A DNA stretch of 64,000 bases from Macrotrachela quadricornifera (GCA_022393335.1 JAJEKB010017521.1:123579-187578), one strand, 5' to 3'. Positions 10,489 to 24,496 are shown, counted from the stretch's first letter. The notes: generated by a model from the letters alone, not told the origin. Numbers and translations: made by a program.

Positions 10489-13400
10489 AGAGAACATAGA
10501 GAAAATCAACAGAAACCAAATCAATTTGCTAATTATAATTCTTCGTTGTCAGTAATTGACTTTTATCAAGATATTTAAAGTATATGTAATGAACTTAATT
10601 AAAATAAGAATTAAAGAAATGCAAAATTAATTTCACCGACATGTTTCGTACTATTTATTTAACTGTAACCATCTATCAGGTTTTTGTATTACAAATAGGA
10701 TACGACAAATTGAAGAGAATAGGAACAATGAGAATAAAACCTCATTACAAATATAAAAATAAGTCTTACTATCATAATCAGGATCAAGAGAACGTTGACT
10801 TAGATGATAAATTGTTTAACCAATATATTGAACATCGTGTCTATCAGAGCTGATAAGGTTTGGTTTTAATGTACGAGTGATTTTTAATGAAAAAAGTTTA
10901 AAGCATTTTCGCTATTATAATCAGGAATATAAAAATTGATTAACTTACTTAAATATAACGATATTAAGTGAAGAACAGCATTAAGAATTAATGCTATTTA
11001 TCACTATACAATGACATACTATCTAATTTTAAATCAGTTATTTTATTTGATTTACTATCACCTTAATTTTCTACATTAATATAAATGTTAAATTTCTGAA
11101 AATCTCTTAAATTCAATATTAAAAGGTCTCATAATCGTTATTATTTTGCCGTAATAAATCTAGTTTTTGACGCGCTTTAATTTGGTATAAAATACATTGA
11201 TAATATCATTGATCTTTTAAGATGTGGAAAGGGAGGCAAAGGTTATATATCACCTTGTATATTAGCGGATCTGAAAACTACAGCATTCGATGCTTAGTGA
11301 TGAAATAGGCTCTCTGGGAACACTATCTGTTACTTTTTACAACTAATTGACCCTGTTGCATGCTTCTTTTTGCATTTCTTTGACTATTAGACAATGTGTC
11401 TGCTTTACCATTCTCAATTGGAGATGTAACATTATCAATAGTACCAATACCATATTTTGGCATACAAAGCATAGATTTTTATGTAAACAAGAAAAATAAG
11501 AATAGTTCCGTTAACATAATTATAAAATATTTCAATACTATATAAAACCATCAATAGTTTAGTTCATGAAGTACAAAATAGTAAACGAATCTACAGAGCT
11601 TGTGAATTTCGTACAAAAGTTGCGAAACTATGATTTTGCTAAAATATAAAGCTCTATACGAAAACAGCGAAATGTTTTTCTCTTCACTGAACCTAAGATA
11701 GTGTAATGGAAAGGTATAAAAATGATGTGCTTTCCACTTTCGGTAGCTGTATGATTTGACAATGTAGATGATTCAACAATACCGTATAGTATGGTCTAAG
11801 CCAATTCACTGTATTCGATTCTAATAAATCAATAATGATCATTAATAATAGTCATAATACATTGTAAAGTTTCGTCTATGGTTTCTGTGAACGATTATCA
11901 TAAACAACTAATGTGTTCTGTTATAATCTATTGATGTACGGTCTTTTATGATTGTAAGTGATTGACTTCGGATGTTCGACAAATAGCTATGTTACTGTAT
12001 TAAAGTAACTCTATCTCGTTGTCATTATGTATAAGAAATAGACTTTGTTTGAACCCTATGTCCGTCATCTTACCCTTTTACAGACGAAAAAACACCACAA
12101 TCATTTTTCTATCTGCTTTCATTGGTGAATTGTGCATGTGTTATGGTATTGTGAGTGACAAAAGCAATATTGATAGCGAACACCAATTATATGAAACCTC
12201 TCAAGCCATCTGTTAGTTATTTAAATATTTTTTTTGTATATGAGCACGACTTTGGCTGTGCATTGAACAGTATAGTATACATAGTTGTAGATCTATCCTT
12301 CTATAGAATCAGATATAAAGTAGATTTACAGTTCTTGTGTACACATTTAGGTATACATGATCAACTAACATTCAACTTCTGTGGATATTTATCGGTATGT
12401 AACTAAAAAGATCCAACATAACTATTTTTCTAATATTGGATGAAATATTTTATAGATTTTAATAAATATCACCTGCGTTGATGACACTTTTCTAAAAGTT
12501 AAATCGATTAATATAAAACTATATGTAGAAATGTGTAGTAACAATGGATTCTATAAGTGATATTTTTGATTAAGGTGAAGCATCCTAAAATTATTCTACA
12601 TTTTCTGTTCAGAACTGTAAAATGTATTATTTTTCGCCTTCTTATACGATTTTATATTGAAATGAAAACTAATAATGAAAACATTGGTCCAGACGTTGAC
12701 AACTTGTGACTACTTAATTCGACGAAATCTTAAACACTTTAGTATATTATCATCGTTTCACTTGTAATTTTCATGTCTACTTTTACTGGTTATCTCTAGA
12801 TAACAACTTATATTTTCTCATATAATATTACTTAAGGTCGTTAATATAATGGTTTCCCACATTCTGATAAGCTCAATTTCATAGTTATGAATATTGCTAT
12901 TGTACACACAATTATAAGTAGTTACATTTTACAATTTTAGTTGGACAACGTGTCGAATATTCCATATAAAACACATGATTTACATGCTGTCAAAATTATT
13001 TAAGTCATAAAAATTATTCTGAGTCATGCAAATCATCAAAGTCAGAAAAATCATTTAATTCATAAAATTTGTTATTTTTATCTCGACTTCAGAGGTCACA
13101 ATGGACTCTTACACTTGCTTAACTTCATTTCTTCCACAGATGATACTCAATTAAAAAATAAAAAAATATGTTCAACGATCTATCGGTATAGAATAGAGTG
13201 GATTCTAACGATCACTATCTTATGAATCGGATACAAACAGTATCCTTCGCTAATTTTTGAGTTCCTTCAGATATTACTACCTACGTTAGTGTATATTTAT
13301 GATTATTTCAGGAATTTTGATCTGCCGCAGTGAACTCTGGATCTGTATTTTCGTAATCAAAAAATACGGATATTTGACTATTTAAGGTGAAGAGAAAAAA

Positions 13401-13809
13401 TATGTGTCAGAAAAACTCTGTACCATCCTGGAATATCTACGAGCACGCTACGATCGAACGGTAGTACCTATATAGGAAAACATGTGAAAATAATTGAACA
13501 AACCATTAGTTCCTCTTGTGAATTACTTAATCTTTTATCATTACAGTAAGATATATTTGAATAAATATTCGTATATAGTTCATAAAATTCACAGATTATA
13601 TCTAAGAAGTATGTAATATATATTTAGGAGATAAGAAGTCTTATATAGCTTATTAAGATATTAGGCAAAATTCATGTATTCTGTTCACAAATGGAGTTCG
13701 TCTTAATCCAAGACACATCATTGTAGCATTCTGCCCAACTTTTTTTTTCGAATAGTACACAATGTTTTGATGGATCATCACTCTCTCTAAAATAGAAGTT
13801 TGGTAATAA
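10489..13809. other. Intergenic, about 3.3 kb
   Basis: Apart from the minisatellite at 13003-13070, I see only short unsupported ORFs (up to 83 codons). The 70-codon ATG ORF at 10641-10853 lies just after the receptor stop and has no recognisable domain; it is most likely chance. The two flanking genes converge on this gap, so both 3' ends fall in it. Confidence 0.6.
13003..13070. repeat. Degenerate minisatellite, 18-19 bp unit
   Basis: Four imperfect copies of a unit like AGTCATAAAAATCATT begin near 13003, 13022, 13040 and 13059. They are non-coding. Confidence 0.6.
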
Positions 13810-16800
13810 TTAAAACTCAAAAATAATGTTTCCTAACCGTTTTAACAAAGATGCATTTTTTCCAACAATTGACATCATTAATAGTTGGTTGTTACGATTT
13901 AAAATAAGACGATCTTTTGTTGCTTGAATAAAGGGTGATAAATTCTCGATAAATAATTTTTCCAAACGCTTTCCTGTATTAACTTCATACATCAGTAAAA
14001 TTGAGTGTTTCTGTGCTATTCCAAAAAGATACTTTCCATCGTTTGTAAAACATAGCGCATCACATGATATATTCTGTCGACGTTCACCACGCTGATTTTC
14101 CTTCACATCGTAGATAATTAATGTGTTCTTAGACCGGTCAAAAGTGGCAAGATAGTTTGATTTTGTTTGAATAATATCAGAGCGACCCAAATTTATAATT
14201 GGCTTTTCGTCGTTAATTATATATAAATGAACATACTGGTTACTGTCATGAAAGGCTAAAGCATTTGATAGAGTGTACATTGTCATGATTTTAACAGGTT
14301 TCTCGAATTTAAGTGAGCGATACGTCATAGTGCTTAAATTTATATTCCAAATGGCTAATGTTGATTGATCATCAGATAAAATAAATAGAGTTGATTGTTC
14401 AACCGTAAAACAGCTTACTAGAGAACGACACTGAAATTTGAAATCTGCAACATTTTGAAGTTGTAATGGTTTTTCGATATCAATTATAAAAAGTTGTGCA
14501 TTGCTACCATCGATGATGTAAAAGAAAGTTAAACTGGAATATACTTTGAGATAGCAATGTTGGAATTTGTCCGTTTTAAATAGAAGCTTTGGTGTTACAT
14601 TAATAGAATGTATAGAGAGAATATTCTCTGAGTTTAAGAGAAGAACATAAGATGAATTGATAGCAAATTGTGAAATTGAACTAGGTAATTCAAATTGTGT
14701 AACGAAAGATAGAGAATTGTCAAATGTAAATAAGCTCAAAACACTAAAATAAGAGTTATTATCCAGTGACAAATTTTGATTAGACTATCATCATGAAATG
14801 TTTACCTATTCATTTCATTGAAAGCTACGATAAAATCGCCGCGAATATAAAATTGATTTATTCCAGAATTTTGCTTAGAAATAATTTTCCTTTCAGATAA
14901 GTAAGTCATCATGGTAAGATTGTATGTGTGGAGCTCACCATTTTCCATGATGCAATAAAAAATGAAACCGATATTAGAATCTTTAAGAACAAACATGCAT
15001 TTATAAAAAAATACTATTTTGACAAACTTACCTGAACGCCATGTGTAATGAGAGGTCTTCTGATCAAGTTGAAGTTGGTCCAAATAACGATATTGATGCA
15101 CCCGTTCATCACATTTAAATTGGAAAAGACTAAATTTTAGCATGTTTCGGTTGAAAAAACATACTGTATCCTTAATACTACTAACACCAATAGGCTCAAT
15201 GCAGACCTCATGATATTCGCCAGGAATGGTGAAATATTGACCACACGAATGTAGGATAATTGCAGAGTCACTAGTAAACCAGATAAGGGCACTTCCTAAT
15301 ATTTTCGAGAAGCTCACACATACAGCGTGAGTAAGCAATGGTAAATTGTCAATCTTTCCAAAATGGTTTGTAACAGAATCAGGTTGAAATTCGTTGAAAT
15401 AAATATGCGATTGTTTCTCATCATAATACACAGCAGTATCAAATTTCCAAATGACACTTTTCTTTCCAGGTTTTTCATTCGGACTGGAACATAATTTAAA
15501 ACGATCTTTATATGAATCGGGCTCGGTTGTTTGTATCAATTTTAAATAATAAATTTCACCAGTTTCAAGTATCACTTTGGTTACTGCAGTATATCGCATA
15601 ATTTGACGACTAAATATGACAGTTGAGCATCGTAGAAGAGGCGCATTAAAAGTGAAAGTTTCAATCAATGTTCTTGTACTACAATCCCAAATATCAATTG
15701 ATTGACTTTGTTTCAAACAGACTATCATGCAATTTCCATTGACAATTGCAACATGTATTGGTTCTTCTACGTTTAATTGCAATACACTTTCGAAACGATT
15801 CAAGTCCCATGCATATACCTCAAGAAATCGTTCAGAGTACAGACAAATAAAGATAGTACTGCATTCTATTGCTGTAAAATCAGTCGAAGACAACTCGTGT
15901 TCTGCATGTTTAGTGGTCAACCAATCATTATTGTGAATATCAAAGATAAGTAATTTTCCCTTGAGGAGTATCAATAATTTGGTAAACGTTACTTTTATAG
16001 CACGAACGGTACCGACCATATATTTCATTGCATATGACGCTCTATTATCTAATGTAAAGAGTGCACAGTTGCTAATACATTGTTGAAATAAACTGTAGAT
16101 GCGCTTCGGCAATACATCGGCTATAGGAGCCAATTGACAAGAGAGTTCGAAGGCGAAGTTATCGGGATAATTATCAAGAATCGAAGAGCAAGTATTAAAA
16201 TTTAAGAGAAGAAACCGAACCTCACAGTTGTTCACAAAACAATTAAAAAGTTGTTTCATTTTATAGCAATGTAGATAACTGTTCATAAAATCGTAGTCAA
16301 AAAGAAAGCCTAAGTCCCAGCCCGTTTTAAACCAAGTATATTTAATCAACTGATTGATTCGTCGCATATTATAAACGCGACCCTTGCCCTTGATAATCTT
16401 TACATAGGGCATCTGTTTTGTAAGATGTCGATCGACTTTCATGAGACGTTGTTCAACGTCATCAAGAATAGCTTCATACTTTTTCGCTAGCTTTGAAGAT
16501 TCAATTTGAAATGGTTGATCGTTCAAGTTTGGATAACCTCCAACATTGCCGGCAAAATAGGATAGTCGAATGTAATCGGATGTCCAATTTTTTCCGTCGA
16601 AAGGACAATAGGTTTGAAAGCTGCGATGATAGCTACACACAAAATAAGTAAATGCATATAATCAATAATTAATTGAACTAATAATTTTCAAAAGCTGACT
16701 TCGATAAGGAGAAAGAACCCTCTGAATATCTTCAAATATATTTAATAAAATTTCAAGTGATTTAATTTGCTTACGAGGGCACTTGTTTCGAATAAGAAGC

Positions 16801-19800
16801 GTTATATGTGCAGCAAAAAATAGAGTTTACTTACAAATAAATGATGGTCGTATTATCTACTTCTTTTTCTACAAAATATTTGCTCATATCGTTGCGAATG
16901 CGAATCCACAGAGTACTCGGTAATCGAAAAATATTTCGTGGTGGAAGATAATGTGCAAAAACAGCTTGCAAAACTGCATTCTCAGCAGTAAGTATGTCTT
17001 CTAGTTCAATCTCACTCAGACCACCAGCAAGCCATAAATGGCCCATAGCTCGTCGAAATAAAACTTCACCATGCTTCTTGGACAATTGAGCATATAAGTA
17101 TTCGATGGCGTCTTGTGTTCTTGCTATTGTGGTGAAATGAGTATCGACTTCCTTATCAAATGAGTGCCATGTAGTTGTGATATCATACAGTAGTGAGATA
17201 AACAACGGAGTAGGCTCGCCTCGATTTTTGGATAGTTTTGGTTGTAACCATTGCCATTGAAAGGGTGTAAGACGTCGTTGGTCACGATTTAGCCATGATT
17301 CAAGAACATCCATAGCTAGGCGTTGATCAAACTCCGTTATTAAAATCATATTATCATCGCCAATAAGAGATTTTAAATCGTCGAGAATTTTGTATTGTTT
17401 GTTGTCGACTTCAATTTGCGGTATAGTGGATATGATACACTTGATATTTTTTGGATACTCTACAGGTAACCATTTTGAACAATCATAGTCTTCGACTTGT
17501 AGCTGATCTATGGAATCAAAGAGAAGAATGAGTTTTTTATTCTTTGGAATCTGTAACAGAATATTTTCAAGTTCCTTTTTTATATCTGGTAAAGTCTTTG
17601 AATCATCTATAGAAGGTTGCTTGAGCTCTTTATATATAGAGCAGATTTGTTGAATAATGGAAATAAGTGGACGACGAATATCACTCGTTAATGGTGTGGC
17701 ACCAAGGAAACGGATAATGACTGAGACTGAACTCGAATTTCCAAACCAGTCGGGAGCCTAGATAATTATAATAGAAATAATATCGTACTGGTGGTTACTT
17801 CTCATTTGCGAACATAAAGAAAATAGATTTTAATTAAATTGAAAGGTTTAAAATTTCGTTTGATTTGAATTTGATAATTTTATTAAGTTTAAAAATTTGG
17901 TTTTTGAGAGTGTATGTTGAAGATAAATTGTCTTAAAAAGTTTTAATAATTTATTACATTTTAGCTAAGTTTGCTGCAATATGTGGAGGATGGGTTAGAT
18001 ATTTGCTGAACAAAGAATTTTCATGAAAATCAAAAATAAAGTATATTAATTAAGTTGTTTTATTTTATTTTTAATAAACTGATACTCATAACGCAAGAGC
18101 AGGGATGAACAATTTGGCCTGAAATAATAGCGATTATTATTAAATATAAACCGAATTTCTAAGGAGTTTGTAGCTTGATTGTTATGATAATCCGATATTT
18201 ACTTTGAAAATAGTATGGATGAATCGATCTGTATTCAACTTATAAATGTTTTTGTATCTACTTAGGACAATCCAAAAGTAGTGACGCTACTACCAAATTT
18301 CTCTACAGAAAGATTAAAAAAAAAAATTTTCCTTTTTTATGAAAAGATAGAGCCTCTTTCACTCTATTTTTCTATGCTATTTGATCACTATTCAACTAAT
18401 ATTATAATAATAAGATTTCGCTAAGAACTATTTTTTGTTAAAAGTTAGCTGATGATATTAGGTCATAATGGATAGGATATTTTTGCATTTCATTTTATTA
18501 TCACTTAACAGGTTGTATTAAAAAACAAAGGATACTACAAGATCCAGTGTGAAAAGCTCCACAATTTACAAAGAACAAAAACAGTTCTTACCGAAATTTT
18601 ATTATTATGATATTAGTTAAATAGTGATCAAATAGCATAGAAAAATAGAGTGAAAGACGCTTTATCTTTTCATGAAAAAAGAAAATTCGGCAATCCCGCC
18701 ATTATTTTCAGATTGCTCTAAGTAATTCGTTGTTCCTATTCAATGTTTGATTCAATTTTATAGTCATAATTAGATAGCGTGTTCAAATTCAGAAACAGTT
18801 CACGATATTCATGCTAACAGTTATGTTTAGTTAACTCTATAAATTTCAGCAAGTTCAAAAGTATAATTGAATTTAACAGATTTTGAAGTAGAATAAGTTT
18901 TATGTTCGCAAATGAGAAAATACGTGCGCTGCTTTGATATATGACTTACCTGGATAACTACTTGAGCCATAATAGATGATTTTCCTGTACCCGATCCGCC
19001 ATATATCATACATGGTCGCGAAGTTTCATCAGATAAAACAAAATTTTTAATCTATTGAATTGTCAAAAAAAGACTTAGTAATAAAGAAGAATTGTTTACC
19101 TCATCTATGATGTTGTTGCGAGGAAAGTAAGATCTATTGAGCATTTTACATTGAATAGAATGTTCGAGAACTTCATTGTACAAATTGTCTTTTGATTGAT
19201 GACGTGCCATGTGATAATCGACTTGTCGTTTGATAGCATCAGCAAACTGTTTTTTGAACGTTTTCATATACTCATCTTTACTTGATTTATCATTCCATTT
19301 GACCTGTAAAACAATGTTTTTTTTGTTTCACAGCAGCTAATCTACATTGATACAAACTGAATAAGTGAATATATTTTCAGGTGAAAGTCCATGTCGAATA
19401 GTATCCTTTGTGTTGTTGAATAATTTTTCTGTTTCATCATTATTATCAATAAACTTCGACTTAATCTTTGGATTGATATCGGCAATATCTTCAATCTCTC
19501 GAAAGAAGGCTAGCATTCGTTGTGAACAATTTTCATTGTTTTTCATAGCTCGATAAATTTCTTTGGCTGTCACTGAATCCTACACAGTTTATATCAGGTG
19601 ACATTATAAAAAAAAACTTACCTGAAATATGAAACTCGTTTCTTTCACTTTCAGTAATTGTCTTATTTTGCAAGCAGAAGTCAGAAGCACGACGTAACAT
19701 TCTTTGCAATTGTTCCTGCTTTGCATCCCATTCTCCTCTTTTGGCTGGAGTGATCGGTTGAAGAACGTATACAGGTTCCAATGGGTTTTCATCTAACCAA

Positions 19801-20497
19801 TACTCTTGATTAATAAGAGTTCTTTCGTCATCAGATAGAACGCTTTCAAGTGCTTGGAAAATGCGCTTTTCAATGCGTGCAGGCAGCATTCGAGTTCCAT
19901 ATCGATGGCTTAATAAAATCTGACAAAAATATTCTTTTTTTTTGTTTGAGCTAATTTCTTAGAAATGCACCAAATCCAATTCTAGTTTTTAAAATGGACT
20001 GAAACTAGTATGGAATTGAATTATAGGTGCATCTCTATAATAGCACACAACTCACAACACAATTAGTAGCCAAAGAGAGGCGACAGCATCGATCTAATTC
20101 TTGAAAACACATATCCTCAGTTGAATGATCATCGTCGGCATGAGATTGAATGCCCCAACGCATGTCAGAATACTGAAATAAGTCAAATCCATTTTCAATA
20201 TTACTCAAAACAATAAAACAGACCTGAAATTGTACATTGTATTTTTGTAAACAATATTCTTGTAGTTCTGGATAAACAGATCCGATGAGTGCATCGCGTT
20301 CTTCAACAGTATCTAATAGTGAAGGAAAAGTGAATTCTACATTATCTCATGTTAAAAGTGAACTCACCTGTAAATGTCGAACTTACGAAAATGCGTACTG
20401 AGTATAACTTGTGATCGGGCACATGTTTAATGCGACCGCGGTATAGATCGTTGTCCAACATCATTTGTTCAGATTTGGTTTTGTCGTCCATTGACAT
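13810..20497 (-). CDS. NACHT and WD-repeat domain protein (NWD1/NWD2-like), ten exons
   Basis: I assembled the gene from splice signals and phase. Exons are 20368-20497, 20224-20312, 20056-20172, 19622-19919, 19358-19572, 19100-19303, 18950-19051, 16835-17757, 14806-16632 and 13810-14743. Every junction keeps frame with GT..AG ends. The product is 1612 residues (1595 if 14981-15031 is also an intron). The N-terminus 'RIFVSSTF..TVEERDAL' and 'SDMRWGIQ' matches the DUF4062/NWD-type leader. The Walker A loop GGSGTGKS is at about 369-376 and Walker B 'LILLFDSIDQL' at about 457-467. A winged-helix-like stretch follows, then about 850 residues of degenerate WD40/beta-propeller repeats. STAND NTPases of this kind act as nucleotide-switched signalling scaffolds in the cytosol; the trigger here is unknown. 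Introns are 48-202 bp except intron 7 (1192 bp), which contains transposon insertions. The start at 20497 is an ATG followed by a second in-frame ATG. Confidence 0.88.
17796..18922. mobile_element. TIR-flanked insertion inside NWD intron 7
   Basis: The 19-bp sequence TCTCATTTGCGAACATAAA, at about 17800-17818, recurs as its exact reverse complement at about 18898-18916, and both ends abut TA. The enclosed 1.1 kb has no coding capacity and itself contains a second element (18259-18724). Removing 17796-18922 would leave an intron of about 65 bp, the normal size for this gene, which supports a transposon insertion. The TA-flanked ends suggest a Tc1/mariner-type non-autonomous element, but the outermost bases are imperfect. 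Confidence 0.6.
18259..18724. mobile_element. Nested 466-bp MITE with long terminal inverted repeats
   Basis: The ends read TACTTAGG.CAATC-like on the left (18259) and as their reverse complement on the right (18717-18724). The arms (about 18259-18440 and 18565-18724) are inverted copies over roughly 150 bp. They include the block 'CACTCTATTTTTCTATGC', which is identical in the two arms. TA at both borders fits a Tc1/mariner-type MITE. There is no ORF. It lies inside the larger TIR-flanked insertion and inside an intron of the NWD gene. Confidence 0.8.
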
Positions 20498-22172
20498 TTA
20501 TAAACTATGAGATATTTCAGTATGAGATAAATTACTTTTTCATCTTCAAAGTAACGTCAAAATAAACCTTACAGACAATGATTTTTCTATAGGCCACTAG
20601 AGAAATTGAAATATTTAGAAAAGAATATAAATCGATAAAACCAATTTTCTTCACTTAATTTTTTTAAATTTTATTTGTTAGAAAGAAGGAAAATTACCGC
20701 TTAGATAGATTTGTTCTACCTAAATACATTCCTGAACATAATTAATTCGTAAATATTTTGTGTCACTGGCGAATTTAAAAACCATAAGAATTTAATAAAT
20801 GATTGACAAAACTGTCTATATGTTGTATATTTTCGAGCTATTTCTAATACACGTTTTTAGTTTTGCAGCTACATATTTATATTGTATTTCCCGCATATTA
20901 TACGAAGATGTTCTTCGATTGCGAGCGAATTTCCAACATTTTTGGAGCTCTTAATTCTGATCAATCTGATAAAAATTTTTTTCAAAGAATTTTATTTTGA
21001 CAAAGATAGATTTAAAGTACTTTAAACAGTGAAAATTCTAACATTTTTAAGAAAAATTCTTTTTTTGAATATTTCGTGATTTTACTGCTTAAACTATTTT
21101 GACTCGTTCCTCATTAAACGAAAGTTTTGCAAATTTTTTTGTCAAAATGCGTAGAATTAAAAGCTCTACATATGCTGCAAGTTTCATCGAAATCAGAGAT
21201 CGCTTTTTGTACAATGTGGGTATGGTGCTGTGGACAAATCCATTTATAGGACGAAAAATGTTCGATCTCTTCAAAAACAAACCATAGGCTCCAATTTTTT
21301 TAATGGTAGACATAGCTTACTAAGATCTGCAAGTTACATTAAGTCCTGAGTGAAAAGCGCTTCAGCACCTGAATATGTTCCCTCGTGAGTACCTATAAGA
21401 GTTAGATATCTGAAAATTCGTCTACAAAAAATCCACAGTGAAAGCAGGTCAAGGATATCAGCAGCACCAAGATTGCTCAAGCTAGAATGGAATTAGAATA
21501 GGTGTGGATCTTATTCATTGTAAATCTTATAACTTTATAATACGTAGACCTTTTGAGCCGGACAGTCGATCATTTTTTACTTGAAACATGGATGCATACA
21601 AAAGCAGTAAGATAGCATTGAGAGGTCAATAACTCAGCAAAAATTTAAAGGATTGATCTAAATTTTTTAGAAGCTCTACCTCTATGCGAAGTCATTATTT
21701 GCTAAATGGTGCAGAGGCAGATGCTTTGACAAACCAGAATACTATATCGATCATAATCGGAAAGCTGCCAAGACTCTAGAATCTTCAATATCCAAGAAAA
21801 TGAGTTTATCTTTTGTACAATGAAGGAGTATGCGCGAGGCTACATTTTGAGATTAAAAACGGTGTATAATTTAGTAAGATAAATTTTAGCTGTTTTTCTG
21901 TGAATGTGATACGACGCTTTCGTCATATGTCGATATTTCACTGAGAAAATCATTTTGAGCGGATCGACATTCTTAGAAAACATTGCAAATTAGCTGTATT
22001 CGTCACAGGATGAAATATTTAGATTAAAATTGTTAATAATTATAACAAAACTATTATAGATAAGTTACAATATTCTTGTTCCGTAGTAACTGTCCTCTGT
22101 TATATAAAAAATTTTAAAAATATGTGCGATTATATGAGGATAACAACATCAAAATTTAGAAGTACAATGAGC

Positions 22173-22556
22173 TACCGGATGCGGCATAAAGATGACAACA
22201 TTAGGCATTTTGCAGATATCTCACTGCAGATAAATGATATAATTTTATGATTTTTTCTTAAAAGATGTGCCGTGAAAAGTTCTAGCAAGATTGAAAGAGC
22301 AAATCTCTATTTATTTATTCTGATGGTGCTTTCCATGCTCAAAATGAACAAGTCATATGATGTTGCTATGTTCCACTGTATTTAGTACAATTCAAATATT
22401 TGGAAGACTTTTTTTTGAAATAAGAATCTGTTCATACAGTTTTGGTAGAACTTCTGACGGCGCATCCTTGAAAAAAAAAAGATCAAGATCGTATCATTTA
22501 TTTGTGGCGAAATATCTATAAAATACTAAATGGTGCAATCTTTATGCCGCATCGTA
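22173..22556. mobile_element. 384-bp MITE (type copy of a dispersed family)
   Basis: Terminal inverted repeats of about 100 bp begin TAC(C)GATGCGGCATAAAGAT on the left and end ATCTTTATGCCGCATCGTA on the right, with TA at both borders. The arms share 'AGATAT.TC' and 'AAATGATA' blocks further in. There is no coding capacity. Related sequence occurs at about 1190-1353 and 38545-38905. It is probably a Tc1/mariner-like non-autonomous element, though the superfamily rests only on the TA flanks. Confidence 0.75.
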
Positions 22557-24496
22557 TACATAAATTCTGAATGAAAATCCTTTCAAAATATAAGTTAGAG
22601 ATTACCAATACAGAGAAATCAAATAAAGTTCGTAGTTTGAAAGATTTATAAATATTTAAATATTAGAGTTATATAAATGCGAAGTAACTATTGTGGTTTT
22701 CCGAAGAATCAGAAAAGATCAAAATAGGGATGGATAACCTTCGAATTTTTCATGCTAAAGATCGCTTATTTATGGTATTCGGAACCGGCAACTCTCGTCA
22801 ATTCTTCAAGTGAGATCTAATCAATCTTGATCAGTCTGTCTAATACGACGATTATATTCAATGGAATATAATTAAGGAGCGAAACACTGGCCAAAAGTCA
22901 TTAAAAATTACACTTTCTAAGGTAATCTCAATCAATTCTCGCACTTTTTTTTCTTGTATTCCGTCAAATACGGTAGTTGTATCAAATAGAACAGTCAAAA
23001 CTGTATAGATTTTACTTGAAAAATTAGCAAAATTTGATGGTTTTAACAATGGAAAGATTTATGCTATTGGCAAAGAAGATTAAACGTATTGGAATCAACT
23101 TAAAGTTCTTACTAATAAACTAAATATTTGAGCTGCTACTAACGTGCATCGACCTACATATTCGAGTTTTAAAGCATTTACAGAATATGTAATGTGTTTA
23201 CAAGTTAAAATTTCAGCAGAACTTTTCTTTTTTTTGTAATAATTTGACGGAACTCATTGAGTTGCATAAGAAAACGTTTCCTTCGAATTAAAAAAAATAG
23301 TTTAAGAGAATTTAACTATTTCATAAAAAATGTACAAAATATGATCATTTTCAAATATAAAAGAAAATAGATCCCCAAACTCTAACTTTAATAAAATAGT
23401 TTTTTTCAATTTGAAGGGCTCTATTCAACCATTACGAAAAACGAAGAAAAATTTTGCTGAAATTCTCACTTGTAAGCATATTACATATATAGTAAATACA
23501 TCAAAACTCTTCTATCTAGGTCGGTAAATGCCAACAGCAGCTCCTGTTCTAAATTTATTAGTTTGGCAGTTAGATCTTTAATTTAATACGAATATGTTTA
23601 ATCTTCTTTATTATCAACACAAACTCTTCGATTGTACGTATCAAAAATAAGCGATCTTGAGGGTGAAAAATCCAAAATTGGTGCATTTATAAACTAAAGT
23701 TCGACATCACGGCCGAGGCATAACAACGGAGAAGAGAATAATTAGAAATTCACTATTGTCCTCTCTCCAGAAATGATGGTAAGAGACTCTTCTTTAACGG
23801 TTCAACTATGAATTGCTTAAGGAAAATTTCTTAGCATATCATTTATTCAAATGCAGTTCTATTAAAAGTTTGAAAAAATTGTTGCTTCTCAATGAAGATT
23901 TTTTAGTAATTCTTTAATTTAATTAATCTTCTCATCATTTCGGCTCACAAAATAGTGTATGTTTTTTTCTTTTTTTAGATTTCATGAATAAGAGAACGGA
24001 TTGGATTTTACTCAATCAACGTTGAATTTTCTATCGAGAAACTAAAAGCGTAGACGCTTTCAGCAACTGTCTATTGAATTGAGTGGGTGACATTTTACTG
24101 CTAATATTCGACACATCAAATTCTCATTCAATGTATATGATTTCCTCAATAGATACTCAATTAAAAAGTCTGATACAATCAACCTGTTGTTAGGAAGCTA
24201 TAGGTTTCAAGAATATGAAAAAAACCAATTCGCTACACAGTATTTTTCGAAAGATTTGACTAGAAAAAAAAACGACAAATACTTTTTTTATATCTATGAT
24301 GAATAATTTTTTACATCTTCTGGACTCCAAAGCAAGGCACTCACCTGCATTACTTCATTAAAAAAAGTTGTTATCATAGTAGTTGTCATACAAAGATGAT
24401 AAGACTCTCTCTATGATTGAAAAATACCTTTGTCAGCTACTCAAAAGAAAGCAAACATGCTCGTTTGTTGCTTGAAAGTTGTTGACTTTTCTCTTC

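Noticed and set aside
19533..19889. Separate 118-residue ORF reading through an NWD intron
   Set aside because: Splice signals and phase show that only its first part is exon 4. The tail 'KFFFIMSPD..' is intron sequence plus the next exon in the wrong frame.
21089..21313. Overlapping ORFs on both strands at about 21.1-21.3 kb
   Set aside because: Both are short, neither has a domain, and the sequence shows no codon-like pattern. It is chance openness.
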